DNA from: Gordonibacter faecis
GTDB lineage: Bacteria > Actinomycetota > Coriobacteriia > Coriobacteriales > Eggerthellaceae
Direction of reading: 5' to 3'
Assembly (NCBI RefSeq): GCF_030077735.1
Contig: NZ_JASJEU010000012.1
Span: 186,001-250,000, forward strand
DNA length: 64,000 bases
Shown: positions 33,287-41,647 of the stretch, one piece after another
Position numbering within the stretch: the stretch's first letter is position 1
How the letters are laid out: every line of letters starts with the position of its first letter
Position numbers and translations under genes: made by a program
The notes under the pieces: generated by a model
Databases searched by the model: none
What the model was told of the DNA's origin: nothing
The model's input: the letters and a program-made list of their open reading frames with translations, nothing else

Positions 33287-33414
33287 TCGGCCCGGGGGAG
33301 AGGGGAGCTCCACCGGGCCACAAGGAGGGGATGATGCGATGCTCGGGGCATCGCTACTGCTTTGTAAGGGGTACAAGCAGTGCAAGTTGAAAGGAGGGGA
33401 GCCTTTCGCTTGCA
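33277..33414 (-). ncRNA. Structured C-rich small RNA, copy 2
   Basis: Homologue of copy 1. Minus strand: stem 1 (33413-33382) GCAAG/CUUGC with loop CUCCCCU, where copy 1 has GCAAA/UUUGC; stem 2 (33381-33356) ACUGCUU/AAGCAGU with CCCCU loop and the same single-base bulge; stem 3 (33354-33336) GCGAUGC/GCAUCGC with CCCGA loop; terminator GGCCCGG/CCGGGCC followed by GATCTGTTTG. A perfect TATAAT -10 lies at 33426-33421. Paired substitutions in three stems are strong evidence for selection on RNA structure. Confidence 0.8.
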
Positions 33415-33420
33415 GGGCCC

Positions 33421-33445
33421 ATTATAGGGTCCGACGTTGAAAAAC
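33421..33445 (-). promoter_or_regulatory. Promoter of small RNA copy 2
   Basis: Perfect -10 TATAAT (33426-33421) with the block GTTTTTCAA (33445-33437) ten bases upstream, as in copy 1. Similarity to copy 1 extends about 20 bases further upstream (CATA-GTTTTTCAA and a GCGC stretch), covering the -35 region. Confidence 0.7.
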
Positions 33446-33474
33446 GTATGGCGCAAGCGTGTTCGTCTTGTGCA

Positions 33475-33518
33475 GCGGCCGTGCATGATCGGTGAAATGC
33501 ACAGCCGCCTGCTTTTTT
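33475..33518 (+). terminator. Terminator-like hairpin on the plus strand
   Basis: GCGGC-cg-TGCAT paired with ATGCA-ca-GCCGC, then a run of six T (33513-33518). No plus-strand gene lies directly upstream, only the antisense side of the small RNA and TDT region, so it either ends an antisense transcript or insulates the next gene at 33686. The stretch 33519-33685 holds a TTGACA (33563-33568) without an obvious matching -10. Confidence 0.55.
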
Positions 33519-33685
33519 CTCCGCTCGCGCCGTCAGCGCCTCCGCTCACGGCGGCGTGAGATTTGACAAAAAGGGAAGAAGGGGCTCGGCCGATGGGCCT
33601 TCTGTCGAAACGTGCGGGAATTCGGCGGAACCGGGCGCGGCGGCGCGGCGTTTTCGGTATCATGGCTTCGACGAAAGGAACTGTC

Positions 33686-34681
33686 ATGCCTGATATCACG
33701 CTGCGCCTTCACAAGGACATGCTTGTGCTGTCCGCCCCGCTCACTGCCGTGCTCGCCCGCCAGGGTGTGGATGTGGGACGTGACCTGGAATATCTCAACC
33801 TGGTGGAGCCCGAGGCGGTGGTCGATGCCCTGCGCTTGGAGTCGCTCGCCGGGGCGAAGTGCCTTGTCACCACGACGGAAGGCATTGCGCCGGCTCGGCT
33901 GGCGCATCATGGCATGGAAGACCGCGCGTCTGAGGTGGCGCATGCGGCGCTCGATGCAGTGGCTGAACTCAAGCCTCAGCACGTGCTGGCTGAAATCGGC
34001 CCCTGCGGGCTGCCGCTCGATGGCTCAAGCGCTGCCTCGCTCAACGAGAATCGCAGTCAGTATGCTCGCGCGGCTCGCGCGTTCGAAGGCGGCACCTTCG
34101 ACGCCTATTTCCTTGAGGGCTTTACGAGCGCGGTTGACCTGAAGTGTGCGCTTATGGGCGTGCGTCAGATGAGTGACCACCCCGCCTTCGCGTCCATACA
34201 GGTGGAACCCGACGGGCTGCTGGCCGACGGCCGCACCACGCTTGAAGAGGCTGTGGCAGTGATGGAAGAGTTTGGCGCATGCGTGGCGGGCTTTACCACC
34301 GGTGCACCCGAGGACGAAGCTGTGGCGCTCTGTGAACGCGCCGTGCAGGCGTGCTCGCTGCCTGTGCTGGTGCAGCTGCGGGTGGCTTCACACGCGCCGC
34401 GCCAGGGAGATGTCACGCCGGAGAACCCTTACTTCTGCCCGGACACCCTGGTGGGTGCCGCTGTGCGTTTGCGCAGCGCCGGGGCGCAGTTCCTGCGCGC
34501 CGTGGGTGATGTGACGCCTGCTTACACGGGTGCTCTTGCAGCGACGGTCGATGGTCTGGACGTGGCCCGGCGCTGCGACGAAGACCGCACGTCGGTGTCG
34601 GGCGAGGTTGAGCCCAGTTTAGAAGAGCGCCTGGCTGCTGCTCGCGAGAGCGTTGCCGCGGCTCTTGCCGAGGGGAGGTAG
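33686..34681 (+). CDS. Homocysteine S-methyltransferase-like protein lacking zinc cysteines
   Basis: 331 residues with the pattern of a homocysteine methyltransferase TIM barrel: CLVTTTEGIAPARLAHHG, VLAEIGPCGLPLDGSS, FLEGFTSAVDLKCALMGVRQ. The zinc-binding cysteines of the family are not seen: the usual C-terminal GGCCGT region reads AVGDVTPAYTG, and the mid-protein N-C site reads AGFTTGAP. It therefore probably does another job, perhaps corrinoid or methyl-group chemistry, or is regulatory; that is inference. ATG at 33686 has GAAAGGA eight bases upstream; the frame is open from 33563 but poor there. The next gene starts three bases after the stop. Confidence 0.7.
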   Translation: MPDITLRLHKDMLVLSAPLTAVLARQGVDVGRDLEYLNLVEPEAVVDALRLESLAGAKCLVTTTEGIAPARLAHHGMEDRASEVAHAALDAVAELKPQHVLAEIGPCGLPLDGSSAASLNENRSQYARAARAFEGGTFDAYFLEGFTSAVDLKCALMGVRQMSDHPAFASIQVEPDGLLADGRTTLEEAVAVMEEFGACVAGFTTGAPEDEAVALCERAVQACSLPVLVQLRVASHAPRQGDVTPENPYFCPDTLVGAAVRLRSAGAQFLRAVGDVTPAYTGALAATVDGLDVARRCDEDRTSVSGEVEPSLEERLAAARESVAAALAEGR

Positions 34682-34684
34682 CGC

Positions 34685-34957
34685 ATGGCTGCAGCTAAGG
34701 GTTCCAACATTGAGCGCAGCCCCTTCTACGGCGCGCTGCAGGATGTGGTGGATGGTCTGTTCGCGGACCCCACGCAGAAAAGTGTGCGCCGACTGGACGT
34801 AATCATTGCGGCCGAGGCGGCTGATTTGCCGGAGGATCTTCTGGAAGTGGTGCGTCTGTTGCCGCCTGGGTCGTACACTCGCCAGCGGCTGTGCGACCAA
34901 ATTAACTCGTCTATCGGCGGTCACGCCTGGGGCCAAGTCTACGGTACGGTGGAGTAG
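34685..34957 (+). CDS. Conserved-looking small protein of unknown function
   Basis: 90 residues, predicted mostly helical, soluble, without cysteines or signal peptide. RRLDVIIAAEAADLPEDLLEVVRLLPPG is its most regular stretch (shown in two parts by two helices). It is tightly coupled to the methyltransferase-like gene (GAGGGGAGG as ribosome site inside that gene's end) and likely acts with it. Not recognised. Confidence 0.7.
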   Translation: MAAAKGSNIERSPFYGALQDVVDGLFADPTQKSVRRLDVIIAAEAADLPEDLLEVVRLLPPGSYTRQRLCDQINSSIGGHAWGQVYGTVE

Positions 34958-35182
34958 AGCCGTCTTCGCCCCCGGCTCCCCGCGCGCTTCGCTTGCTGTC
35001 CGCCCTCGGTGACTTCCCTGCGCGTTTCGCCCGCTGCCCGCCGCTGGGCCTCGCTCACGCTCCAGCCGCTCACCCTCATACGCCCTCCGTCTCCTGTGGA
35101 GATTCGGTGGTTGCCCTGCGTGATTACGAATGGAACTCTTTTTGTAACAATTATCCCCCTTGTTTTCTCGGCATCCTCCCGG

Positions 35183-35198
35183 TACTATATGTCCACGC
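35183..35198 (+). promoter_or_regulatory. NrdR box 1 (imperfect)
   Basis: TACTATATGTCCAC resembles the left and central part of the NrdR consensus (CACwAtATaTwGTG). Its matching C lies exactly 32 bases before the same base in box 2, the three-turn spacing known for NrdR box pairs. Confidence 0.55.
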
Positions 35199-35213
35199 TA
35201 AAACGTGCTTGCA

Positions 35214-35229
35214 CCACAACATGTTGTGG
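35214..35229 (+). promoter_or_regulatory. NrdR box 2
   Basis: Perfect 16-base palindrome CCACAACATGTTGTGG that fits the NrdR consensus at nearly every position. It lies 123 bases upstream of nrdD, so NrdR should repress nrdDG when dATP/ATP is high. Confidence 0.75.
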
Positions 35230-35351
35230 AAAAAGCACTCATAGGCAGTGGAAACCGTGGGCATAACATTCCCAAACGCACTGCTCATACTGCGAAAACA
35301 CAGACGACGGAACAACGCACACAACGCAACCGACACGGAGGGATACGACGC

Positions 35352-37679
35352 ATGGTCACCACCATCATCAAACGCGACGGCCGCACGGCGGAATTTAACC
35401 AGAGCAAGATTGCCGAGGCGGTGGAGCGCGCCTTCCAGGCATGCGGCGCCATGCAGGATCGCGCGGCGGCCGAGGAAATTGCGCAGAAGGTGGTCGACAA
35501 GCTGGAGGCTGGCGCCATCGAAGGCACGCCCACGGTTGAGGGCGTCCAGGATCTCGTTGAGGAAACGCTCATCGAGTCTGGCTTCGTACAGACGGCGAAG
35601 TCCTACATCCTCTATCGCGCCGAGCGCAGCCGCGCCCGCGACGTGAACAGCCGCCTCATCCAAACGCTCAAGGACATCACGTTTTCCAAGGCCAGCGACT
35701 CGGACATGAAGCGTGAAAACGCCAACATCGATGCCGACACCGCCATGGGCACCATGCTCAAGTACGGCAGCGAATCGGCCAAGCAGTTCTACGAGATGTG
35801 CGTCATCGACCCGAAGTTCGCGCGCGCCCATCGCGAGGGCGACATCCACATCCACGACATGGATTTCTACACGCTTACCACCACGTGCTGCCAGATTGAG
35901 CTGCGCAAACTCTTCAAGGGCGGGTTCTCCACGGGCCACGGCGTGCTGCGCGAGCCGAACGACATCTCCAGCTACGCGGCGCTTGCCTGCATTGCCATTC
36001 AGTCCAACCAGAACGACCAGCACGGCGGGCAGGCCATCTGCGACTTCGATTACGGTCTGGCCGAGGGCGTGCGCAAGACGTATCGCCGCCTGTACAAGAA
36101 GCACCTGGCCGAGGCGCTTGACCTCTTGGCCGATGGCGTGGTGGAAGACGCCCGCACCTTCGCGCAGGACACGCTTGCGCGCGTTGAAGAAGAGACAGGT
36201 GTGTGGGCCAGCCTTACGATGGACGAAGGCTTTGAGGCCGCCCTGCACGCCGCGCTCGTGGAGGCTGGCGTAAACGAGGCAACGACCACCAAGACGCTCG
36301 CCTACGCCGCGAAAAACGCCCAGGCCGACACCGATCGCTCCACATTCCAGTCGATGGAAGCGCTCGTGCACAACCTGAACACCATGCACTCCCGCGCCGG
36401 CGCGCAAACGCCGTTCAGCTCGGTGAACTACGGCATGGACACCAGCCCCGAAGGCCGCATGGTGGTGAAGAACATGCTGCTGGCCACCGAAGAAGGCCTG
36501 GGCTCCGGCGAAACACCCATCTTCCCCGTGCAGATTTTCCGCGTGAAGGAAGGCGTGAACTACAACCCCGAGGATCCGAACTACGACCTGTTCAAGCTGG
36601 CTATGCATTGCTCGGCGAAGCGTCTGTTCCCCAACTTTAGCTTCCTTGATGCGCCGTTCAACATCCAGTACTACAAGGGCACGCCCGAGACGGAAGTGGC
36701 CTACATGGGTTGCCGCACGCGCGTCATGGGCAACGTGTTCGACCCCGACCGCGAGATCACGCCTGGTCGCGGCAATCTTTCGTTCACGTCTATCAACCTG
36801 CCGCGCCTCGCCATCCGCTCCAAGGGCGACATCGATTTGTTCTTCGACCTGTTGGACGCGAAGCTGGCACTCACGGTGGGCCAGCTGGACGAGCGCTTCG
36901 AAATTCAGGCGCGCAAGAAGGTGTACAACGCACCGTTCCTCATGGGGCAGGGCGTGTGGATTGACTCCGAGAAACTGGCGCCGGGCGACGAGCAGCGCGA
37001 GGTGCTAAAGCACGGCACGCTGTCGGTGGGCTTCATCGGCCTGGCTGAGGCGCTCGTGGCGCTGACTGGCCAGCATCACGGCCAGTCGAAGGCATCGCAG
37101 AATTTGGGCCTGGAAATTATTGGGCATATGCGCAGCTACCTCGACCGCATCTCGGCCGAGCGCGGGCTGAACTACGGCCTCATTGCCACGCCGGCTGAGG
37201 GGCTTTCGGGCCGCTTCGTGCGCATGGACCGCGAGCGCTACGGCTCACTGCCGGGCATCACCGACCGCGACTACTACACGAACGGCTTCCACGTGCCGGT
37301 GTATTACGACATCAGCGCGTTCGACAAGATTGAGATTGAGGCGCCGTACCATGCGTTGACGAACGCGGGCCACATCTCCTACGTTGAGCTGGACGGCGAT
37401 CCCACCGACAACCTGGAGGCGTTTGAGGCCGTTATCCGTCACATGAAGGAAGCTGGCATCGGTTATGGCTCGGTGAACCACCCGGTCGATCGCGACCCGG
37501 TCTGCGGCTACAACGGCATCATCGGCGACGTGTGCCCCAAGTGCGGCCGCACCGAAGAAGAGCACGGCCAGTCCTTCGAGCGCATCCGCCGCATCACCGG
37601 TTACCTCGTAGGAACCCTCGACCGCTTCAACGACGCCAAACGCGCCGAAGAAGCCGACAGAGTAAAACACCAAATGTAG
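35352..37679 (+). CDS. nrdD: Anaerobic ribonucleoside-triphosphate reductase
   Basis: 775 residues, oxygen-sensitive glycyl-radical class III enzyme that makes dNTPs. It has an N-terminal ATP-cone (TTIIKRDGRTAEFNQSKIAEA, in parts, residues 1-95), the catalytic barrel with HIHDMDFYTLTTTCCQIEL, a C-terminal zinc site (CGYNG and CPKCG) and the glycyl-radical loop RRITGYLVGTLDRFND. ATG at 35352 follows GGAGGG. It is paired with nrdG. Controlled by two upstream NrdR boxes. Confidence 0.96.
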   Translation: MVTTIIKRDGRTAEFNQSKIAEAVERAFQACGAMQDRAAAEEIAQKVVDKLEAGAIEGTPTVEGVQDLVEETLIESGFVQTAKSYILYRAERSRARDVNSRLIQTLKDITFSKASDSDMKRENANIDADTAMGTMLKYGSESAKQFYEMCVIDPKFARAHREGDIHIHDMDFYTLTTTCCQIELRKLFKGGFSTGHGVLREPNDISSYAALACIAIQSNQNDQHGGQAICDFDYGLAEGVRKTYRRLYKKHLAEALDLLADGVVEDARTFAQDTLARVEEETGVWASLTMDEGFEAALHAALVEAGVNEATTTKTLAYAAKNAQADTDRSTFQSMEALVHNLNTMHSRAGAQTPFSSVNYGMDTSPEGRMVVKNMLLATEEGLGSGETPIFPVQIFRVKEGVNYNPEDPNYDLFKLAMHCSAKRLFPNFSFLDAPFNIQYYKGTPETEVAYMGCRTRVMGNVFDPDREITPGRGNLSFTSINLPRLAIRSKGDIDLFFDLLDAKLALTVGQLDERFEIQARKKVYNAPFLMGQGVWIDSEKLAPGDEQREVLKHGTLSVGFIGLAEALVALTGQHHGQSKASQNLGLEIIGHMRSYLDRISAERGLNYGLIATPAEGLSGRFVRMDRERYGSLPGITDRDYYTNGFHVPVYYDISAFDKIEIEAPYHALTNAGHISYVELDGDPTDNLEAFEAVIRHMKEAGIGYGSVNHPVDRDPVCGYNGIIGDVCPKCGRTEEEHGQSFERIRRITGYLVGTLDRFNDAKRAEEADRVKHQM

Positions 37680-37683
37680 CAGG

Positions 37684-38235
37684 TTGAAAGTGACCACCCC
37701 CACCACCATTCGGCTTTATGGTACGGCTCCGGATTCCATTGTTGATGGGCCAGGGCTGCGCTTTGCCGTGTTTGTGCAGGGGTGTTCGCATGGGTGCCCC
37801 GGATGTCATAACCCCGACAGTCAGCCGTGTGGGGGCGGGACGGTGCGCGCCATTGACGACCTCGTGGCTGAGATCGCCGCGAACAAGCTGGCGCAGGGCA
37901 TCACCATCTCAGGCGGCGAGCCGTTCGAGCAGGCCGCTGCTTGCACTGAACTCGCACGCCAGTGCCGCGTGCTTGGCCTCAACGTGTGGACGTACTCCGG
38001 CTACACCTACGAGCAACTGGCCGCCGGCGTGCCCGACCCTGCGGCGCGCGACCTGCTCCAACAAACCGACGTCCTCGTAGACGGCCCCTTCGTGCAGGCG
38101 TGCCACTCCTTCGAACTCAAATGGCGCGGCTCCTCCAACCAACGGTTGATCGACGTTCCCGCCACGCAGCGCGCAGGGCACGTGGTTCTATGGGAAACTG
38201 AGGACTACCTTCCCCGCAAACCCGCGTCGTGGTGA
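37684..38235 (+). CDS. nrdG: Anaerobic ribonucleotide reductase activating protein (radical SAM)
   Basis: 183 residues. The SAM-radical cluster motif CSHGCPGC lies near residue 34, and ITISGGEPFEQA carries the SAM-binding GGE. It generates the glycyl radical on NrdD. The start is TTG at 37684 or GTG at 37690, both poor, four to ten bases after the nrdD stop, which suggests translational coupling. Confidence 0.93.
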   Translation: MKVTTPTTIRLYGTAPDSIVDGPGLRFAVFVQGCSHGCPGCHNPDSQPCGGGTVRAIDDLVAEIAANKLAQGITISGGEPFEQAAACTELARQCRVLGLNVWTYSGYTYEQLAAGVPDPAARDLLQQTDVLVDGPFVQACHSFELKWRGSSNQRLIDVPATQRAGHVVLWETEDYLPRKPASW

Positions 38236-38301
38236 CACGCGCCGTTCGCCATTTCGGCACGCGGCGAGACGACGGCGCACCTGACATGGTAGGATAGCGT
38301 T

Positions 38302-39282
38302 ATGGAGCAACTTCTCCAACATATCGACAGCCTCGTGCGCGCCGACTGGATCAACACGGCCCTCTCGGTGGTCATCATTTTGGCGGTCACAGCGGTTGTC
38401 GCGCGCCTGGTCACCCGCTTTTTGCGCCACCTTCTCCACTTCAACGAGGAAAAGAATCTGCCCTCCAGCTCCATCTTCGTGAACATCGCGCGCGGCACCG
38501 TATGGGTGTTGGGCGTGTGTATCATGCTGTCCACCAGCTTCAACGTGGATGTGAGCGCGGCCATCACGGCGCTGGGCATTGGCGGCATCGCCATTTCGTT
38601 GGGCTTCCAGGACACCATATCGAACCTGATAGGCGGCTTGCAGGTGTCGCTCATGCGCATTGTGAAGCCGGGCGACAACATTCAGGTGGGCACCTCCACC
38701 GGTGTGGTGAAGGATGTCACGTGGCGACACACCACCATCAAGAATGCGAAGGGCGAGGAAGTAATTATTCCCAACTCAATCATCAATAAGACGGCACTCA
38801 CGCACCTGCCACCGACGAACCAGGTGAGCGTGGCCTTTGTGGTAACGGCCGACGGCGCGCGCCTCGACGAGGTGGTGCATGCCATCGAGCACGCGGCGCT
38901 TGAGGCGGCCAATAGCGTGGCGAAGTTGACGAAGGATCCCACCGCTCTGCTCACGGAAATTGATGGCGACGGCTTCAAGGGTTCCATCTCGTTCAAGGTG
39001 GCCGACAGCCGCACCGCTTCGCGCGCGGCCGATGCGGTGGTGCGCGCCGTGGCGCCCCTCACACGCCAAGCCGGTGCCGAGCGAGTGGAAGCGGAAGAAC
39101 ACCCGGCGGCCGACCTGTGGGCCGATGCGCCCCAGGAAGGTGCTGAAGTTGCTGCGAGCGCACAGATGAGCGGCGAGGGCGACGAGGCCTCCACCAGCAC
39201 ACATTCCTCCGCAAACGCCAGCACCGACACGCCTGCTTCCGCGCCCGACGGCACTTCCGCTAACCAAGGAAAGGGACGATGA
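38302..39282 (+). CDS. MscS family mechanosensitive channel
   Basis: 326 residues. There are three N-terminal membrane helices. The pore helix shows the Gly/Ala pattern ALGIGGIAISLGFQDTISNLIGG, and a beta domain has VGTSTGVVKDVTWRHTTIKN and VIIPNSIINKTALTH. The C-terminal 65 residues are acidic and low in complexity (EGDEASTSTHSSANAST), which is unusual and probably disordered. It releases solutes on hypo-osmotic shock. The next gene overlaps its stop. Confidence 0.92.
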   Translation: MEQLLQHIDSLVRADWINTALSVVIILAVTAVVARLVTRFLRHLLHFNEEKNLPSSSIFVNIARGTVWVLGVCIMLSTSFNVDVSAAITALGIGGIAISLGFQDTISNLIGGLQVSLMRIVKPGDNIQVGTSTGVVKDVTWRHTTIKNAKGEEVIIPNSIINKTALTHLPPTNQVSVAFVVTADGARLDEVVHAIEHAALEAANSVAKLTKDPTALLTEIDGDGFKGSISFKVADSRTASRAADAVVRAVAPLTRQAGAERVEAEEHPAADLWADAPQEGAEVAASAQMSGEGDEASTSTHSSANASTDTPASAPDGTSANQGKGR

Positions 39283-40376
39283 TGGGTTTGGAAACGCGCA
39301 TCCTCGACGCTGGCCCGCTTCACGCCGACGACGGCTCGCTTGCCGCGCGCGGCTGGGCTACCGAGCCGCTGCTGTCCTACGACCGCAGCCGCATCAAAGC
39401 TCCCCGCTGGCGCATCAAGGAGTGGGACTACTACCTGGTGAACGACAATGACTATGCGGTGGCGCTCACGCTGGGCGATTTGGGCTACCTTGGCATGATT
39501 TCGGCCTCGGTGATCGACTTCGCGCAGGGGGCGTACAAAACCACGAGCGTCATCACACCGTTTCCGCTCGGCCGTTTCAAGTTGCCTGCTTCATCCGATG
39601 ATGGCGTGTCTACGTTTGAGAACGCGCGTGTCTCCTTCCGCTTTGAAGTGGCCGGGGGCACGCGCCGCCTGAGCGCGCGGTTCGCGAACTTCGACGGCTC
39701 GGACGACCTCGTGTTCGATGCCGTACTGGATGACGAGCCCGTGGATTCCATGGTCATTGCCACGCCGTGGGCCGAAGATAGGCTCGCGTTCTATTACAAC
39801 CGCAAGATTGTGGCCCTGCGCGCCCGCGGCAGCTTCAAGAAAGGCCTGCTTGTGCATGGGTTTAGCCCCGATACCTCGTTCGGGCTGCTCGATTGGGGTC
39901 GCGGTGTATGGACGCGTGATAATACCTGGTACTGGGGCGTGGCGCAAGGCTGGCAGGATGGTCGCGGCGGTTGCGAACCGGGCCGCAACGCGCGCCGCTT
40001 TGGTTTGAACCTGGGGTACGGGTTCGGCGACACCTCCGCTGCATCTGAGAACATGGTGTTCGTCGACGGTGCTGCTCACAAGCTCCATCACGTTGACTTT
40101 GGTGTGCCCGAAAAGGCTGGTGCCGCGTCTGCGCGCTCGGTTTCCGACCGCTACGACCTCATGGCGCCCTGGCACGTCACCGACGACGAAGGCCGCCTCG
40201 ACCTCCTGTTCACGCCCGCCATCGACCGCGCCGACTGCATCAACGCCCTTGTGGTGCGCACCGACCAGCACCAGGTCTTCGGCACCTTCAACGGCACCGT
40301 CACCCTCGACGACGGCACCCCCTTCCGCATCGCAAACCTCCAAGGCTCCGCCGAAGTAGTCCACAACGTATACTAA
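39279..40376 (+). CDS. DUF2804 family protein
   Basis: 365 residues with no signal or membrane helix, predicted beta-rich. The family pattern is seen in RWRIKEWDYYLVNDNDYAVALTLGD (in parts), LGRFKLPASSDDG, LDWGRGVWTRDNTWYWGVAQG and ENMVFVDGAAHKLHHVDF. No function is established; related proteins are distantly like lipocalin-type or tocopherol-cyclase-type barrels. The start overlaps the mscS stop (ATGA), so the two are coupled. Repeat copy D starts immediately after its stop. Confidence 0.82.
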   Translation: MMGLETRILDAGPLHADDGSLAARGWATEPLLSYDRSRIKAPRWRIKEWDYYLVNDNDYAVALTLGDLGYLGMISASVIDFAQGAYKTTSVITPFPLGRFKLPASSDDGVSTFENARVSFRFEVAGGTRRLSARFANFDGSDDLVFDAVLDDEPVDSMVIATPWAEDRLAFYYNRKIVALRARGSFKKGLLVHGFSPDTSFGLLDWGRGVWTRDNTWYWGVAQGWQDGRGGCEPGRNARRFGLNLGYGFGDTSAASENMVFVDGAAHKLHHVDFGVPEKAGAASARSVSDRYDLMAPWHVTDDEGRLDLLFTPAIDRADCINALVVRTDQHQVFGTFNGTVTLDDGTPFRIANLQGSAEVVHNVY

Positions 40377-40543
40377 GTTTCGTCGTTCTGACGAACGACG
40401 AAACGAGCCGACGCTGCGAAGGCCTGAGACATTCGATCTCGCCCCTTTTTCGCTTGCCCTTACGTGCGAAGCACGCGCGGCCGCGAAACGGGACGATCTC
40501 GAACACCTCAGGCCTTCTCGCTGGCATACTACGCCAACCTGGG
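40377..40543 (+). repeat. Composite 3'-end repeat, copy D
   Basis: Perfect hairpin GTTTCGTCGTTC-tgac-GAACGACGAAAC starts at the base after the preceding stop codon. Box 1 CGACGCTGCGAAG (40409-40421) follows, then a variable stem GGCCTGAG...CTCAGGCC with an apical CGTGCGAAGCACG hairpin, and box 2 (40514-40543). Stem sequences differ from the other copies but stay paired. Confidence 0.85.
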
Positions 40544-40576
40544 CTTTCGTTGCACCAACCTGCGCAAAGAGAGCGC

Positions 40577-41647
40577 CTAAAAACCCTCTTCCTCAAAACG
40601 GCGTTCCAAATCTTCCTGGTAGATGCTGTAGTGGAGGGCGGTTTCTGCTTTTACGCGGCCGCTTTTTACGAGGTTGAACAGGCTTTGATCCATGGTGCGC
40701 ATGCTTGAGTTGCCGAGGGCAAGCACGCTTTCTATCCCATGCGTCTTGTTTTCGCGAATGAGCGTCCGGATGGCGCTGTTTGCCACCATAATTTCGAACG
40801 CCGGCAGCACTTCGCCATCCACAGTGGGCACCAACTGCTGCGACACCACTGCTTGCAGCGCGATGGACAGCTGAAGGCGAATCTGGCACTGCTGCGCAGC
40901 GGGGAAGACGTCGATGATGCGGCTTATCGTGTTGGCTGCGCCGGTGGTGTGCAGCGTGCTGAGCAGCAGCTGCGCCATTTCGGCGGCGGTGACGGCCGTG
41001 GCGATGGTCTCGTAGTCGCGCATTTCGCCCAGTAGAATGACGTCGGGGCTTTCGTGGAGCGCCGAGCGCAGCGCCTCGCCGTACGTGGCGATGTCGGTAG
41101 GCACCTCGCGCTGCGTAACGATGCAGGTTCCGTGCTTGTGGACGTACTCAACGGGATCCTCCATCGTAATAATGTGACCCATACGCTCGTGGTTCAGGCG
41201 GTCAACTATGCAGGCAAGCGTGGTGGACTTACCCGCGCCAGCCGGCCCGGTGACTAGCAACAACCCTTTCTGCAGCCGCGACAGGCGCAGCACTTCCTCG
41301 GGAATATGCAGGTCGGAGGGGTCGGGCAGGCCGAAGGGAATCACGCGCACCACCGCGCCATACGAGCCGCGCTGGCGGAAAATGTTCGCGCGGAACCGGC
41401 CAACGCCCGCGAGGGCGAACGAGAAGTCGTCGTCGTGGTTGGTGTTGTCCAAGAAGCTTTGAAAACTGCGGCCCGAAACCTCGTAAATGGCCTGCACAAA
41501 CGTCTCGGTGTCCTTGGGCATAAGCGGTGCGGAGTTCATGCGTATTTGGCGCCCGCTCACCACGTAGGACAGGGGCAGGCCCGCCACAATAAAGAGGTCG
41601 GACGCATGTGCGTCCACTATCTCCTGCAGCAGTTCATCAAGTTTCAT
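40577..41647 (-). CDS. PilT-type twitching/retraction ATPase
   Basis: 356 residues. N-terminal PAS-like domain (about 1-100), then RecA-like ATPase: Walker A GPAGAGKSTT, Asp box MEDPVEYVH, Walker B-like VILLGEMRDYETI, His box LLSTLHTTGA. The typical C-terminal AIRTLIRENK segment is conserved. It drives pilus retraction. No pilin or other pilus gene lies in the window, so it stands alone here. ATG at 41647 has GAGGAGCG upstream. Confidence 0.9.
   Translation of the reverse strand: MKLDELLQEIVDAHASDLFIVAGLPLSYVVSGRQIRMNSAPLMPKDTETFVQAIYEVSGRSFQSFLDNTNHDDDFSFALAGVGRFRANIFRQRGSYGAVVRVIPFGLPDPSDLHIPEEVLRLSRLQKGLLLVTGPAGAGKSTTLACIVDRLNHERMGHIITMEDPVEYVHKHGTCIVTQREVPTDIATYGEALRSALHESPDVILLGEMRDYETIATAVTAAEMAQLLLSTLHTTGAANTISRIIDVFPAAQQCQIRLQLSIALQAVVSQQLVPTVDGEVLPAFEIMVANSAIRTLIRENKTHGIESVLALGNSSMRTMDQSLFNLVKSGRVKAETALHYSIYQEDLERRFEEEGF

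Larger units (their letters stand above)
34958..35351 (+). other. Leader region of nrdD
   Basis: A 394-base gap. The first 140 bases show nothing clear. The part from 35183 holds two NrdR boxes (separate entries). The transcript leader runs on to the ACGGAGGG ribosome site at about 35336. The open frames in this gap have no good starts. Confidence 0.5.

Noticed and set aside
31360..33290. Repeats around the TDT gene as CRISPR or insertion sequence
   Set aside because: Repeat spacing is irregular, there are no spacers, no cas genes and no transposase; the repeated unit folds as RNA.
33258..33440. Short open frames in the small RNA and repeat region
   Set aside because: They lack ribosome sites and overlap paired stems whose base changes keep RNA structure, not codons.
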